From Shinisaurus crocodilurus (Eukaryota; Chordata; Lepidosauria; Squamata; Shinisauridae), in assembly GCA_021292165.1 (NCBI GenBank), contig CM037879.1, positions 117,191,359-117,255,358 on the forward strand: a stretch of DNA of 64,000 bases. The letters run 5' to 3'. The first letter of the stretch is position 1. The number at the start of each line of letters is the position of its first letter. The notes under the pieces are model-generated. The model did not search any database. It saw only the letters and a program-made list of their open reading frames with translations, and was not told the origin of the DNA. A program made the translations under genes and the position numbers. Positions 53,046-63,686 of the stretch are shown here, piece after piece.

Positions 53046-53214
53046 TATTAGTGGGGAGTGGGAGCAGGAATATTCTGTACCTGCCTGCCTATCTGACATG
53101 CCTGTCCCATCACCAATACCACGATTCCTTGAAAATCCAGTGTGTACAATCCAATGCACACAGACTCAGCTCATATGATCCATTCTCAGATGTTATGTTG
53201 GGTTGTACATGCAT

Positions 53215-53305
53215 AGGCCTCAGAGACCTCAGCTCAGTGGTAGAGCACATGCTCAGTCCTCTGGATTGAATATAGTAGAGCACATGCTCTACTATATTCA
53301 GTCCT
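53215..53305. repeat. tRNA-SINE scrap with a perfect 15-bp-arm palindrome
   Basis: 'ctcagctcagtggtagagca' resembles box A of the tRNA-Ala SINE. It is followed by the palindrome 53268-53299 (15-bp arms around a 2-bp centre), and 'gagcacatgctc' is repeated on both sides. Confidence 0.55.
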
Positions 53306-53309
53306 CTAT

Positions 53310-55165
53310 CTGCCGCTCAGTGGAGCTTTTTAGGGTTGTCTGGGGCCTATTACATGCTGGCCCTAAGGACATTGTAGACCTGTCTGAGGCCCACTGTAAC
53401 ATATTTGCTAGGCACTTCCAGGATAAAATCTCTTGCATCTGCCAGGACTTATCCAGTGTTACAGCTGGTGAATCAGGTGAGGTATCCAAAGCACAGCCTG
53501 GTCCAGTTTTCTTGGATGAGTTTCAGTTGGTTCAGCTTGATGATGCCGACAAGGTGCTTGGACAGGTTTGTGCAACCACTTCCATACTAGATCCTTGCCA
53601 CACTTGGCTTATAAAAACCAGCAGGGAGGGAACAGCCGGCTGGGCCAGGAAGGTGATTAATGCCTCCTTGTGAGAGGGAGTGGTCCCATGGCATCTGAAA
53701 GAGGTGGTGATGAGACCACTCCTGAAGAAACCATCTCTGGACCTGGAAGATATTAACAACTTTAGGCTGGTGGCGAATGTTCCTTTCCTGGGCAAGGTCC
53801 TTCAGTGGGTGCTGGCCAAGCAGCTCCAGGCACTCTTGGATGAGACTGATTATCTGGATCCATTTCAGTCAGAGTTCAGGCCAGGTTTTGGCATGGAAAC
53901 AGCTTTGGTCGCCCTGTATGATGACCTATGTTGGGAGAGAGACAGGGGAATGTGACCCTGTTGATACTCTTGGATCTCTCAGCGGCTTTCAATACCATTG
54001 AATGTGGTATCCTTCTGGAGCGACTGTCTGAGCTGGGAGTAGGGGGGGGGGCATCTGGAGTTTTGGAGTGTGTTGCCATCAGTATCCTGATAACATGCAG
54101 CTCTATTTCTCCTTTTCATCTCCAGCAGATGAGGCTGTGGATGTGCTAAACTGGTGCCTGGCTGCAACAATAGACTGGATGAAGGCTACCAAACTGAAGC
54201 TCAATCCAGACAAGACTCAGATGCTGTTAGTGGGTGGTTCTTCCGACCAGATGGAAGATGCTCAACCTGTTGTGGATGGGGTTGCACTCCCCCTGAAGGA
54301 GCAGGTTCGTAGCTTGGGTCCATCTTTGTTACTTGAGGCTCAGGTGGCCTTAGTGGCACAGAGTGCCTTCTACCAGCTTTGGGTGGTGGCCCAGCTATGC
54401 CCCTGTCTGGACAGGGATAGCCTACTTTCAGTAATCTATGCACTGCTAACCTCCAAGTTAGATTACTGCAATGTACTCTACGTGGGTCTGTCCTTGAAAA
54501 CTGTTCAGAAGCTGCAGCTTGTGCAAAATGTGGCAGCCACACAGATAACTGGGACCAGAAGGTCTGAACATATAACATCAGTTCTGGCCCGTTTGCACTG
54601 GCTGCCTGTATGCTTCCGACTCCGAGCCTGATTCAAGGTGTTGGTCTTAACCTATAAAGCCTTACATGGCTTGGGACCGCAATACCTGATGGAGATCCTC
54701 TCCCAAACTGAATCTACCCAGACACTACGATCAACATCTGAGGCTTTCCTCTGAGTGCCACCTCCAAGGGAGGGCTTGGAGGGTGGTAACAAGGGAGAAG
54801 GCCTTCTCAGTGGTGGCTCCCCAATTACGGCCCAATTACAGTGGGCCTCTTCCCACTGAGGCCAGCCTGATGCCAACTTGTCATATTTTCAACGCTAGGT
54901 TAAGACTGCCTTCTTCTCCCAGGCATTTAGTGGCATTTAAGGGCTTTTAATGGAATCATGGGGCATTTATGTCAGCTGCTTTTTAACAGGTCTAGTTTGT
55001 ACTAAAATTGTTTTTAGCTGTTAAATTGTTTTTAAATTTTATACATAGGGAAAAAATGCTGTTTTTATTGTATTTGTGGTCTGTGCTTTTATGAATTGTT
55101 GTGAACTGCCCAGAGAGCTTCAGCTATTGGACGGTATAAATAAATAAATAAATAAATGCTTTGCT
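53310..55165 (+). mobile_element. L2 LINE, the longest but degenerate copy
   Basis: It spans the region upstream of the reverse transcriptase through to the 3' end. The tail reads 'gtgaactgcccagagagctt' then 'agctattggacggtataaat' and (AAAT)n at 55139-55158. It is of the same subfamily as the minus-strand L2 at 43874-45586. Confidence 0.85.
53330..54900 (+). pseudogene. L2 ORF2 remnant with stops and frameshifts
   Basis: Frame pieces follow the L2 order. They are 'CNIFARHFQDKISCICQDLS' and 'WARKVINASL' (to 53673), 'PLLKKPSLDLEDINNFR' and 'FLGKVLQWVLAKQLQALLDE', 'DPFQSEFRPGFGMETALVAL' (to 53955), then shifted 'LLILLDLSAAFNTIECGILL'. A segment around 54045-54080, where the GVPQGS box should be, is deleted. 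'HQYPDNMQLYFSFSS' follows, in which the YADD motif has become Y-P-D-N, so the catalytic site is lost. The next pieces are 'LNPDKTQMLLVGGSSDQ', 'SKLDYCNVLYVGLSLKT' and 'VLARLHWLPVCFRLRA'. It is clearly dead and older than the 24-kb L2. Confidence 0.85.
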
Positions 55166-56910
55166 TGTAGAAGGTCCCATGTTAGCTCAGGGAAGACACA
55201 TTGTGAGGTGGACATGGCTGGCTGGTTGGCTGTGGAGGTGTTCCTTGGCCTGTTGGTTATTTATTTGTTATTAAAAATCAGATTTTTAGGGTGGGGGAAT
55301 GTGCACATTGTTTGAAGGCCTGGATATAAATTTTGTCTCAGTAAGCATTTTGGTATTTTTGTAACCTGTCTTTGATAGATATGTTTTGCTTTTTTTATGA
55401 TATGCTGTTGAACAATTTTTAATATGTTATAAGCCACCATGATGAACAAAAAATGAAAACAAAACAGAACAACAATAAGACAAGAACAAGAAATACAAAT
55501 GCCACCATGAGCATTGTTTTAACAGTGGAAGGGTGGGATATAAATACTTTAAACGAACAAACAAAATTTCTTTTCCGTGCCTCAGATATTGAACTGAGAT
55601 TATAACTCAATTTTGAAAATTCCTGTTAAACTATAATTTTCTGATTAAACCATAACAGGGGATATAATGTTGTGTCTTTATTGAATAAAGTGTCAGGCAA
55701 AATAAATATTGAGCCATTTCTCTATAATTTTTAGGGAAAGGTGGCATGGACATTTCCCTGTTTCCCTTGCAATCCCACACCATTGCATCTGATGCAGCTT
55801 GACAAGAAGTTTTATAACAATTTGGGCTTACTTATTTCACTATGTGCTCCCTGTAACAGTGTTCAGTCACTCAAGAACAAGGTGATGTAGTTCCTATTGA
55901 CTTTGGCTAAGATGGGTTCAAAAGAGACATTTGCACAAAATCGTGAGTCTTTGTTCCAATCCCAAAAGTTGGCCTGTCTCCATGACTGCTCCAGACAGTG
56001 AGATCATACGGGTTATTGTCTGAATATGCTCCTACATTAATGTGATGTTGTTCATTCTCACTATAGTACTTGATTTACTATGAATTTTAAAGTGTCCTAT
56101 GCATTAGACACAACAGAGAATTTGTATATTATGGGCTGTAAATTACATATCAGTTAATGGGTATAAGCAAGTAAACGTGAATGTGACTTATAGAAAAAGG
56201 CGGGGGAAAGATGGAAAATACTAATTTACCTGACTCCCTAGTGAATTTATTAGATTATCTGGTAGGTGGCAATGGCTGCTCTCTCCAAATTGTATTAAAT
56301 ATGATCTAGAAGTTTTTTGATACAGATTAGCAAGACAGACTTCTTAGTCATATAGCATTCAATTTACATGTAAGTGGGAAACTTTCTTTCTTCGCATTTG
56401 AGACAACATGCTAAATAAAGATGCATTCAGAATCCAAAATCCACTTACAAGCCCTCGAAACAAACAAGTGGAGTTTACCATATTGTGGCAGAATTGAACT
56501 GCATATCTACGAGGCAATAAATTGTCTTAAGTGGAACATAAATAAATAAAGCCATCGTATACAGCTTATGTTGGCTTTCTTCTTAAGGATGGATTTCACC
56601 TTGAGTGAGCATTAAATAAAAGCAAAGAAATCTAGGCAGTTGAATACACTTAGCACTGTATTCTACGTTGCAATTTAATGACACAAAAGTGCTCCCACAG
56701 GTGCTGAAACATCTAAAAATGTAATGTGGGATGAACAAAGTGTTAAGCGTTCTTTGCTTCCTAGAGTGGTGAGAAGTTCTAGGGGCAAAACTACACTGTG
56801 GTATTTCCGTTGAATAAAAGAGCAGTGGAGGTGTTGGTGCCTTATAATCTTTTACTTATTTACAAATATACCAGCAAAGCATAAGTGTGGTGTATTTAGC
56901 ATATAGCATT
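55166..56910. other. Unassigned, apparently unique DNA
   Basis: No gene or recognised repeat. 56200-56800 is AT-rich and repeat-free. Confidence 0.45.
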
Positions 56911-56914
56911 GAAA

Positions 56915-57095
56915 TGGGCTGTAGCTCAGTGGTAGAGCACCTGCTTTGCATGCAGAAAGTCCCAGGTTCAATCCCTGGCATCTCCAGGTAGGGTAGCTAG
57001 GGCTGCCTGAAACCCTGGAGAACCACTGCCCGTCAGTATTGACAATACTGGGCTAGATGGACCAATGGTCTGATCCAGAATGGGTCAACTTATAT
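56915..57095 (+). mobile_element. tRNA-Ala(TGC)-derived SINE
   Basis: The first 70 bp, 'gctgtagctcagtggtagag' (box A), 'ctttgcatgcag' (anticodon arm with TGC) and 'ggttcaatccctggc' (box B), match tRNA-Ala. The acceptor stem ends no longer pair well, so it is not a functional tRNA. A unique body ('gggctgcctgaaaccctgga') and the tail 'gggctagatggaccaatggt' then 'ctgatccag' follow. The tail is shared with the CR1/L3-type repeats at 4690-4877 and 52488-52866. Confidence 0.85.
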
Positions 57096-57099
57096 ATAA

Positions 57100-57234
57100 C
57101 AGGAGTAGGCAACTTGTGGCTTCCAGATGTTTTGGCCCATAGCTCCTATCATCCCTCACCATTGGCTACGCTGGCTAGCGCTGATGGGAGCTGTAGTCCA
57201 AAACATCTGAAGGGTACCAGGTAGCCTACCCCTG
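57100..57234. mobile_element. hAT-like MITE, CAGGGGTAGGCAAC type
   Basis: It starts 'caggagtaggcaacttg' and ends 'aggtagcctacccctg'. Interior arms 'ccagatgttttggccca' and 'gtccaaaacatctg' extend the palindrome. No clear 8-bp duplication is left. It is related to 2171-2883. Confidence 0.7.
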
Positions 57235-57483
57235 ATTTAGGGTATTTCCTCAGCAGCTGTGTCCCCACATTATATGAAATAAACATTACCACACATAGCA
57301 AAGCAAGTTACAAAAATTATGAAATTCCATACCAAGGGCGTATCTCAACAATCTCTTCTAAGCATTGCCTCCATTGCATTTTGACCCTTGTGGAATAGCC
57401 CTTTACGCTACCAAGTCCACACATAATGGATAGGAGGTACCCTTGCTGCAGTGGGGATAGCTGTGCTGCTGCCCCTCTGTTTA

Positions 57484-57630
57484 GAAACATAGAATAGTAG
57501 AGTCGGAAGGGGCCTATAAGGCCATTGAGTCCATCTCCCTGCTCAATGCAGGAGAACAGATGTGGGCAGCCCAGGTAGTCACCCATCCAAGCACTGACCC
57601 GGCTCATACCTGCTTAGCTTCAGCATGTGG
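57484..57630 (-). mobile_element. 5S rRNA-derived SINE with CR1-type tail (copy 4, diverged)
   Basis: On the minus strand 'gctaagcaggtatgag' and 'agtgcttggatgggtgac' correspond to the 5S internal promoter, and 'gatggactcaatggcc' then 'ccttccgactctactatt' to the CR1-type end. It is more diverged than the other three copies and may represent an older subfamily. Confidence 0.65.
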
Positions 57631-58800
57631 CCTGCATTATGTGCTCTTGATGCCACCTGCAGTGCTCTCTTACACAAGAGGGGGGGAGTGCTTAGCCTGC
57701 AATGAAATTCATATAATCAGTGCTCAAAGTGGGATGGAATGCCATTCCACTTTTTTCAGATAGACATAATAGAGTCTGGCCTAGCCATCTTACTTCCCTT
57801 TCCCTCCTGCTTTGAAACAATCCTACTTCCTTCAAAACCATCCTGCTTCCTTTTTTTCTTCTACTTTGGGCACTGTATATAACTTTGCATTATCGTCTAG
57901 TACCTTTCAGGAGCCATGTGGACGATACAACCTAAGCCACCTACATCTCAAATACACTTTTACTGAGAAGGAATTATAATTCGACATAATCCATTTTGTA
58001 TTAGACAACAAATAAATTATATTCTTTTACATGAGTAACAAAAATGGCAGTATGGGTTCCTCAAATATACACGGAATACAGTTTCTAGATATTTTGCACA
58101 GCTGTCTAATTACAAATACTTATTTTATTGTATGTCCAATGCTGGAGATGTTATCTGTACTCTCTTTGTGAATTTAAAGCTTCTCAAAAGAATTTTTTTC
58201 CATAATGAAAAATAACCAAAAGGGCTTTCATTCATGAAAATATGAGAGGCATCTGAAAATCTGGGAAATGTAGGAGTAATGCCCTGTTGTTCTATTTTGC
58301 TTTTTGAAAAATCCTATTTAACCCATTTTTCTACTGTGTAGAAGGAAGCATGTCCGGAAAATAGTGGAAGATGTGGGGGCATATTTTGAATGTCCAAACA
58401 ATTGAACACTAGATGTAGAAAGATTCAATGTTAACAATAGAGGAATGTGTGTAGGTTATCACACACCAGGCAACCACAAAGACTTGCTTGCATTTTAATA
58501 ATTTCATATGTCAGAGATTGGCCTGGCATGGAAGCACTTAGGACTGATTTCACAATATACAATATCATAGTGTTAACTAGTCCAGTAACAGTGATCTACA
58601 GTAACTTTATTTTTTGGGAGTGCATTTTCGAGGCTGCTGCCAACGTTGCTACCACTCGATACAGCCAGTTTGCAAGTGCTGCTTCCAATGCAGAATCAAT
58701 AATAAAAATTATCCACTGGTGGCTTGGATGGGTAACGGACATTAAAGAATTCCACTGAGGCATATGGTTGTCCCCGGGTCCCATGTGTGTATCTGTGCAT
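57631..58800. other. Unassigned, apparently unique DNA
   Basis: No gene was recognised. The 103-codon plus frame at 58447-58758 has an antisense competitor and no domain. Confidence 0.4.
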
Positions 58801-58804
58801 ATCG

Positions 58805-59037
58805 GAGGGTGGCTTTGCCCTAGCAGAAAGCACTTCCACTTGTGCAAGGCAAGGCGCTTGATTCTCACTTACCCACCCTGCCCACTGCAACCCCCGTGTC
58901 TCCTCAAAAGCTGCTCCTGTGTATTGGGGGACCTGTGGGAACAGGATGGCAGGGCTGCAGTTGGTAGGCAGGCTCAGTGAAATCCTGGTGCCTCACTTAG
59001 CATGTGTGGAAGCCCTTTCTGCTGGCACAAAGCCACC
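58805..59037. repeat. Inverted repeat enclosing about 150 bp
   Basis: 'agggtggctttgccctagc' with 'agaaagcacttccac' (58805-58840) faces 'gtggaagccctttctgctgg' and 'cacaaagccacc' (59006-59037). This looks like a decayed palindromic DNA element; family unknown. Confidence 0.55.
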
Positions 59038-60162
59038 ATTGGAGACAGCCTATCAAATAAAAGGAAAATAGCCTTGTCAAATAATTAAAAATATTTAGCA
59101 TGATCTGTCCCCTCCTATATGGGCAGCTGCACACATGGAAGGGGGACCACCAGCTCAGTGGAACTCTTTTCATTTCCCCAACCCATCCCACAGTGGCCCT
59201 CAACTGGCCAGATGGAGTGCAGAGCACACTGCAGCACGCCTCGCTGTTTCCTGGAATGGGAAGGTTGTGTGTATCTTCCATAGAGCGAGCCAGCTGTACT
59301 GCTCCTCCTCAGGACCGCTCTGAGCATGAGTAGCCTGTGTGGAGAGAAGCTGGTGCCTTTCACTATGGGAGTTGCACATGGATGACCCATTCCAGGTAAT
59401 GGCTGGGCATGTGGTAGCTGTGCGTTGTGCACAACAAGGTAAGAATCAATAGGGGCAGCGAATGTAAAGAGACCGTTTGACCCCTGTGTGCATTCCTTCA
59501 CATTGCTGTGAATGCAGGAGGCCATGAACTGGTTTTGGGTCCACCATTTATCCCTGATTACAGCTATTTATGAACAGTTACAAGAAGACATATAACTATT
59601 TCATCTAGCAAACGGTGCATATTTTAAGAATGCTCAGTAGGACAGACACCTTCGATTTCCATTCTGTGCTTAAATAAATACTGTACAAAGTAAGAGTTCA
59701 AGGACTACCAATGCCCACTTTAAAATTACTGTCAGCTCTTAGAAGTTATTTCTGTGAAATAATAGCCTGAATTTTATATGGCTTGTGGTGGTTTCCTGAA
59801 ACAATTATTTAATTTTAATGTATTATAAGCAGTGTTTTTTGTTTTATAAAAATGTTACCCATTTGAGCTCTTGAAATAAACATGTAATTAAAAGAATAAA
59901 CATTAACACTGAGTTAAATTTCAACCAAGGAGAAGCCTTTGGTCACAATCCAAAGAAGTTCTTTAAGTAAGGTAATCACAAACAAAGCCAGAGCTCTTTT
60001 TCACGTTTTCTTAGCAACGGTTCTTATAGTGAACTGCAATCAAAAAGTTATTTCTTTTAACTGTCAGTTTGAAGAACTTCTTCACTGCTTAATTCCACTT
60101 CAAGGGGTTTGTCAGCTTTGCTTCTCCAACTGCTTTACTTGGCATACATAATAATTTTCCAG

Positions 60163-60165
<3 letters not shown>
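59038..60165. other. Unassigned noncoding DNA
   Basis: No recognisable gene; overlapping frames at 59100-59525 occur on both strands without domains. Confidence 0.4.
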
Positions 60166-60167
<2 letters not shown>

Positions 60168-60193
<26 letters not shown>

Positions 60194-60210
60194 TGGGGTG
60201 TGTGTGTGTC
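60168..60210. repeat. (TG)n microsatellite
   Basis: Runs of TG broken by 'ttgggg'. Confidence 0.9.
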
Positions 60211-60759
60211 AGCTTTGACTCCCCATACCAGCCTTAGCAGCAAAACCCCCTCTACCTATGGGTACCTGCTTCCAGATAATGCCTTTATTGTGCAACCATC
60301 CCACTCTGTTCCCAGCATTTTACAAGGGGTCCAAACAATCTTGTCTTCATCTTCTAACTCTCTCACCTTGTTTTTCCACTGCTTCTTCCATCTTTTTTAT
60401 TACCGGAAAGGGGGGGGGACATTAAGGAGGAAAAGATGGAATAGCTGCACAATGCCTTTGAGTCTTAGCACTTCCCAAAAGCATCCCTGTGTTTAAAGTG
60501 CTCTGAGTATATTGGTCCTAATTTCCAAGGACTTTGAAGCACAAATACACAGCTGTGCTCCAGGCCCCAATCCATCACAGCCCTCTGGTAGAGAGTGGTA
60601 TTCCCAAGTGCGCATGTGTGGGGCTCCATAGCTGTTTATGGGCTGGAAGGAAGTCGTGTGGAGCTGGATAGAGAAGCATACACCAGCCAACTCAGCCTAA
60701 GCAACAAATGCATGGTTTCCAAGCCTAGGAGGCCCTATGCTGCAAATTGTGCAGTCACT

Positions 60760-61131
60760 TAGGGTAGACAGAGGAAAGGATATAGGACTGTCCTTTTACA
60801 GAGGACAGTCCTCTGTTTGAAGGACTGCCAGAGGAGTGTTCTCTATTTAAAAGTGTCCTCTATTTGAAAGGCTGCCCTGTCCAATTCTGGTTTAAAGATA
60901 CATAATCGTAAGAACTGTTACCTGTCAGAAGTTAGCAACTGAACAGCAGACAAAACAAGCAGGCCCCACAGGTCACCTGGTAACAGTCTGCCAGCACTAG
61001 GGTGAGATGTACTGCATTTCTATGTAAATTATAATAATCATTTCTAAATTTGCATCTATACATATAAATTAGCATATGCAAATTTCATGCAAATCACTTT
61101 TGTCCTCTTTTTTTTGCGACCAGACATGGCT
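60760..61131. mobile_element. hAT element related to 15650-16285, inverted
   Basis: In reverse orientation the words 'tgtaaattataataatcatt', 'atataaattagcatatgcaa' and 'aggacagtcctctgtttg' follow the order of the element at 15650-16285. The left end 'tagggtagacagagg' and the right 'cagacatggcta' are worn termini. The flanks do not match. Confidence 0.6.
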
Positions 61132-61397
61132 AGCCAACCGTCATTGGGACATATATGTGAACCACCTTGGAATGCCCCCCAGCCTAAATCTCCCAACAGG
61201 AACTCTCTTGGGAGTCCTCCCTGTGCTTTGGCTTTCTCTGGATAGACCCTCCTTGTGGTTTTAAGCAGGACCATCCTGTGTATGTGTGTGTGTGGGGGGC
61301 TACCTGTGGCCCAGATGTTTTTGGCGGTTAGATATATGCAGCGTTACCTTCCATGGTTGTACATGGTGCAGTGCGCAATAGCTGACATCGTTATGGC

Positions 61398-62013
61398 TAG
61401 TGATGCTGCCGAATTTCGTAATTAGTGGGTTAATCGGTCAAAACTCGTCCTTTTGTAAGGCTTAGCTTTGTAGCAAGCTTGGATTGATGTGTTACAAATT
61501 TGCTATTAAGTTCAGAATTGATTGCAAGCTTCGGCGTGTGTGCAGTAAAGTAGCACACAGATTCTCCCCCTAAATTTTCAGTTGTCCTACCACCTAGACT
61601 CCCCCCCCCCACAAAAAAACCCCTTACTTGAAACAGTCTTATTAGCTGCTTCCCTTGTTGTTGTCATTGCCGCTGCCACAGCTCTGGCTCCAAGGTGGAG
61701 GAATCTACAGGTCTTCATACCAGTGATCAGCGATGGTGAGTAAACACTACATGACATCATCACGCAAGCAGGCCATGTGAAAACAACCAATCAGAAAGGG
61801 ACCACATAATGTAGTGACACATGACATCATGCCACACTACACGATTCCAAACTACAGCTCCAAAATGTAACCTTGATATTGAGCATGTGCAAAAACTCAT
61901 ACATGGAACAAGATTTCGTATTAAAGGAGAACTCTTGTCCAAGCTCATATGGACGAATTCATTACTTTCCGAGTAACTAACAAATTAACTCGGGGTAAGT
62001 TCGCCCATCACTA
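61398..62013. mobile_element. hAT element (TAGTGATGGGCGAA family) with 8-bp TSD
   Basis: The left end 'tagtgatgctgccgaattt' and right end 'aagttcgcccatcacta' are inverted repeats. GTTATGGC (61390-61397) and GTTATGAC (62014-62021) flank it, 7 of 8 identical. The interior contains a C run followed by an A run (61601-61619) and no transposase. Confidence 0.85.
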
Positions 62014-62156
62014 GTTATGACAGAGGGCTGGGGCAGCTACATGAATGTGCAGATTGGATGTGGGTAGTGGCAAAATTGCCAAGCATGGAGGCCTCTATAG
62101 TATACCTATCCTTGACATGTGGCCCAAGAAGACTATTGCTCATCCATTCTTTCTAA

Positions 62157-63640
62157 GTCACATATAGTATTATAGTTAGTCTTAGTAAGGCTGATGATAA
62201 ATGAATACACCATTTTCCCAACTTCCATTGTTAACCCACTATGGAAAGAATTCTGCATTGGACCCCATTGTACAAAGCCGCCTTGTTTGCTGACATTTTT
62301 AAGTCCAGCTTGATCTCCTGAAGTGTTCCTGGGCTGTTGCATTTGCTATGAAAGCCTTGCTCATTTTGAGGCTCACTATCCTCAGTCTGAGAGAATGGAG
62401 AGACACAGCCAGTTCTATTTGTCACATAATTCCATAAACACCAAATTGGATGAGACATTTAAAATATATATCTGTCAAATCTGAACTATTAATGGGATTT
62501 TTTCATCTCCTCCTGATGTTGGGCTTGACAAGCCAAAGAATTAAATGAAAAAGAGACTTGGCACTGATTAAGAGTTAGAAAAGACAAGTTAAAAAAAATA
62601 AGTAGAAAGAGAAAATATTAGATTGAGTTATATTCCTTTGACAGAGAGTACCTTTAAGAAACAAACACTGATATAATGTTTTCTACCCTTTACTGGGACT
62701 GATTTTCACTTTCACTATCGTTGCTTTCTGTAGCTCCCTCACAGCCATGCTGCATGTTATACCTGATGGAAATTGTAGTATTGCCTGCTTAAATCAACAA
62801 GGTAATATAACCACTAGAGTGGGAGGAAAGGGTTAATTGAACAATCCTCAGGGTGCATGTTTTCTTACCCCTCCTCCCTACTTCCTGCCTCTCTTTGGCC
62901 CTCTCTCACATATAGTCACATATAGTATTATAGTTAGTCTTAGTAAGGCTGATGATAAATGAATACACCATTTCCCCAACTTCCATTGTTAACCCACTAT
63001 GGAAAGAATTCTGCATTGGACCCCATTGTACAAAGCCGCCTTGTTTGCTGACATTTTTAAGTCCAGCTTGATCTCCTGAAGTGATCCTGGGCTGTGGCAT
63101 TTGCTATGAAAGCCTTGCTCATTTTGAGGCTCACTATCCTCAGTCTGAGAGAATGGAGAGACACAGCCAGTTCTATTTGTCACATAATTCCATAAACACC
63201 AAATTGGATGAGACATTTAAAATATATATCTGTCAAATCTGAACTATTAATGGGATTTTTTCATCTCCTCCTGATTTTTTCATCTCCTCAGGGTGCATGT
63301 TTTCTTACCCCTCCTCCCTACTTCCTGCCTCTCTGTGGCCCTCTCTCACATATAGTCACATATAGTATTATAGTTAGTCTTAGTAAGGCTGATGATAAAT
63401 GAATACACCATTTTCCCAACTTCCATTGTTGGGAAATATAACCACTAGATTTTCACTTTCACTATCGTTGCTTTCTGTAGCTCCCTCACAGCCATGCTGC
63501 ATGTTATACCTGATGGAAATTGTAGTATTGCCTGCTTAAATCAACAAGGTAATATAACCACTAGAGTGGGAGGAAAGGGTTAATTGAACAATCCTCAGGG
63601 TGCATGTTTTCTTACCCCTCCTCCCTACTTCCTGCCTCTC
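62157..63640. repeat. Three-copy tandem duplication with internal deletions
   Basis: Copy 1 is 62157-62914 (758 bp). Copy 2 (62915-63354) matches it for about 360 bp at offset 758, then jumps to the sequence equivalent to 62850. Copy 3 (63355-about 63640) matches the first 75 bp, then jumps to the equivalent of about 62705 and continues to the end of the unit. A minus-strand frame of about 75 codons (62231-62458 and 62989-63216) is duplicated with it but has no recognised domain. The copies differ at only a few positions, so the duplication is recent. Confidence 0.85.
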
Positions 63641-63643
63641 TGT

Positions 63644-63645
63644 GG

Positions 63646-63681
<36 letters not shown>
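63644..63681. repeat. (TC)n microsatellite
   Basis: It follows directly from 'tggccctctc' of the third tandem copy; slippage at the same pyrimidine-rich end may have started the tandem duplication. Confidence 0.9.

Positions 63682-63686
<5 letters not shown>

Noticed and set aside
53203..53955. Host gene with conserved frame
   Set aside because: The frame follows the L2 ORF2 order and is broken by stops and shifts; it is a dead retrotransposon.
56916..56986. Possible functional tRNA-Ala gene
   Set aside because: Boxes A and B and the TGC anticodon are present, but the acceptor stem does not pair properly, and a SINE body and tail follow.
57317..57607. 96-codon minus frame as an exon
   Set aside because: It overlaps the 5S-derived SINE and has no domain or splice-site support.
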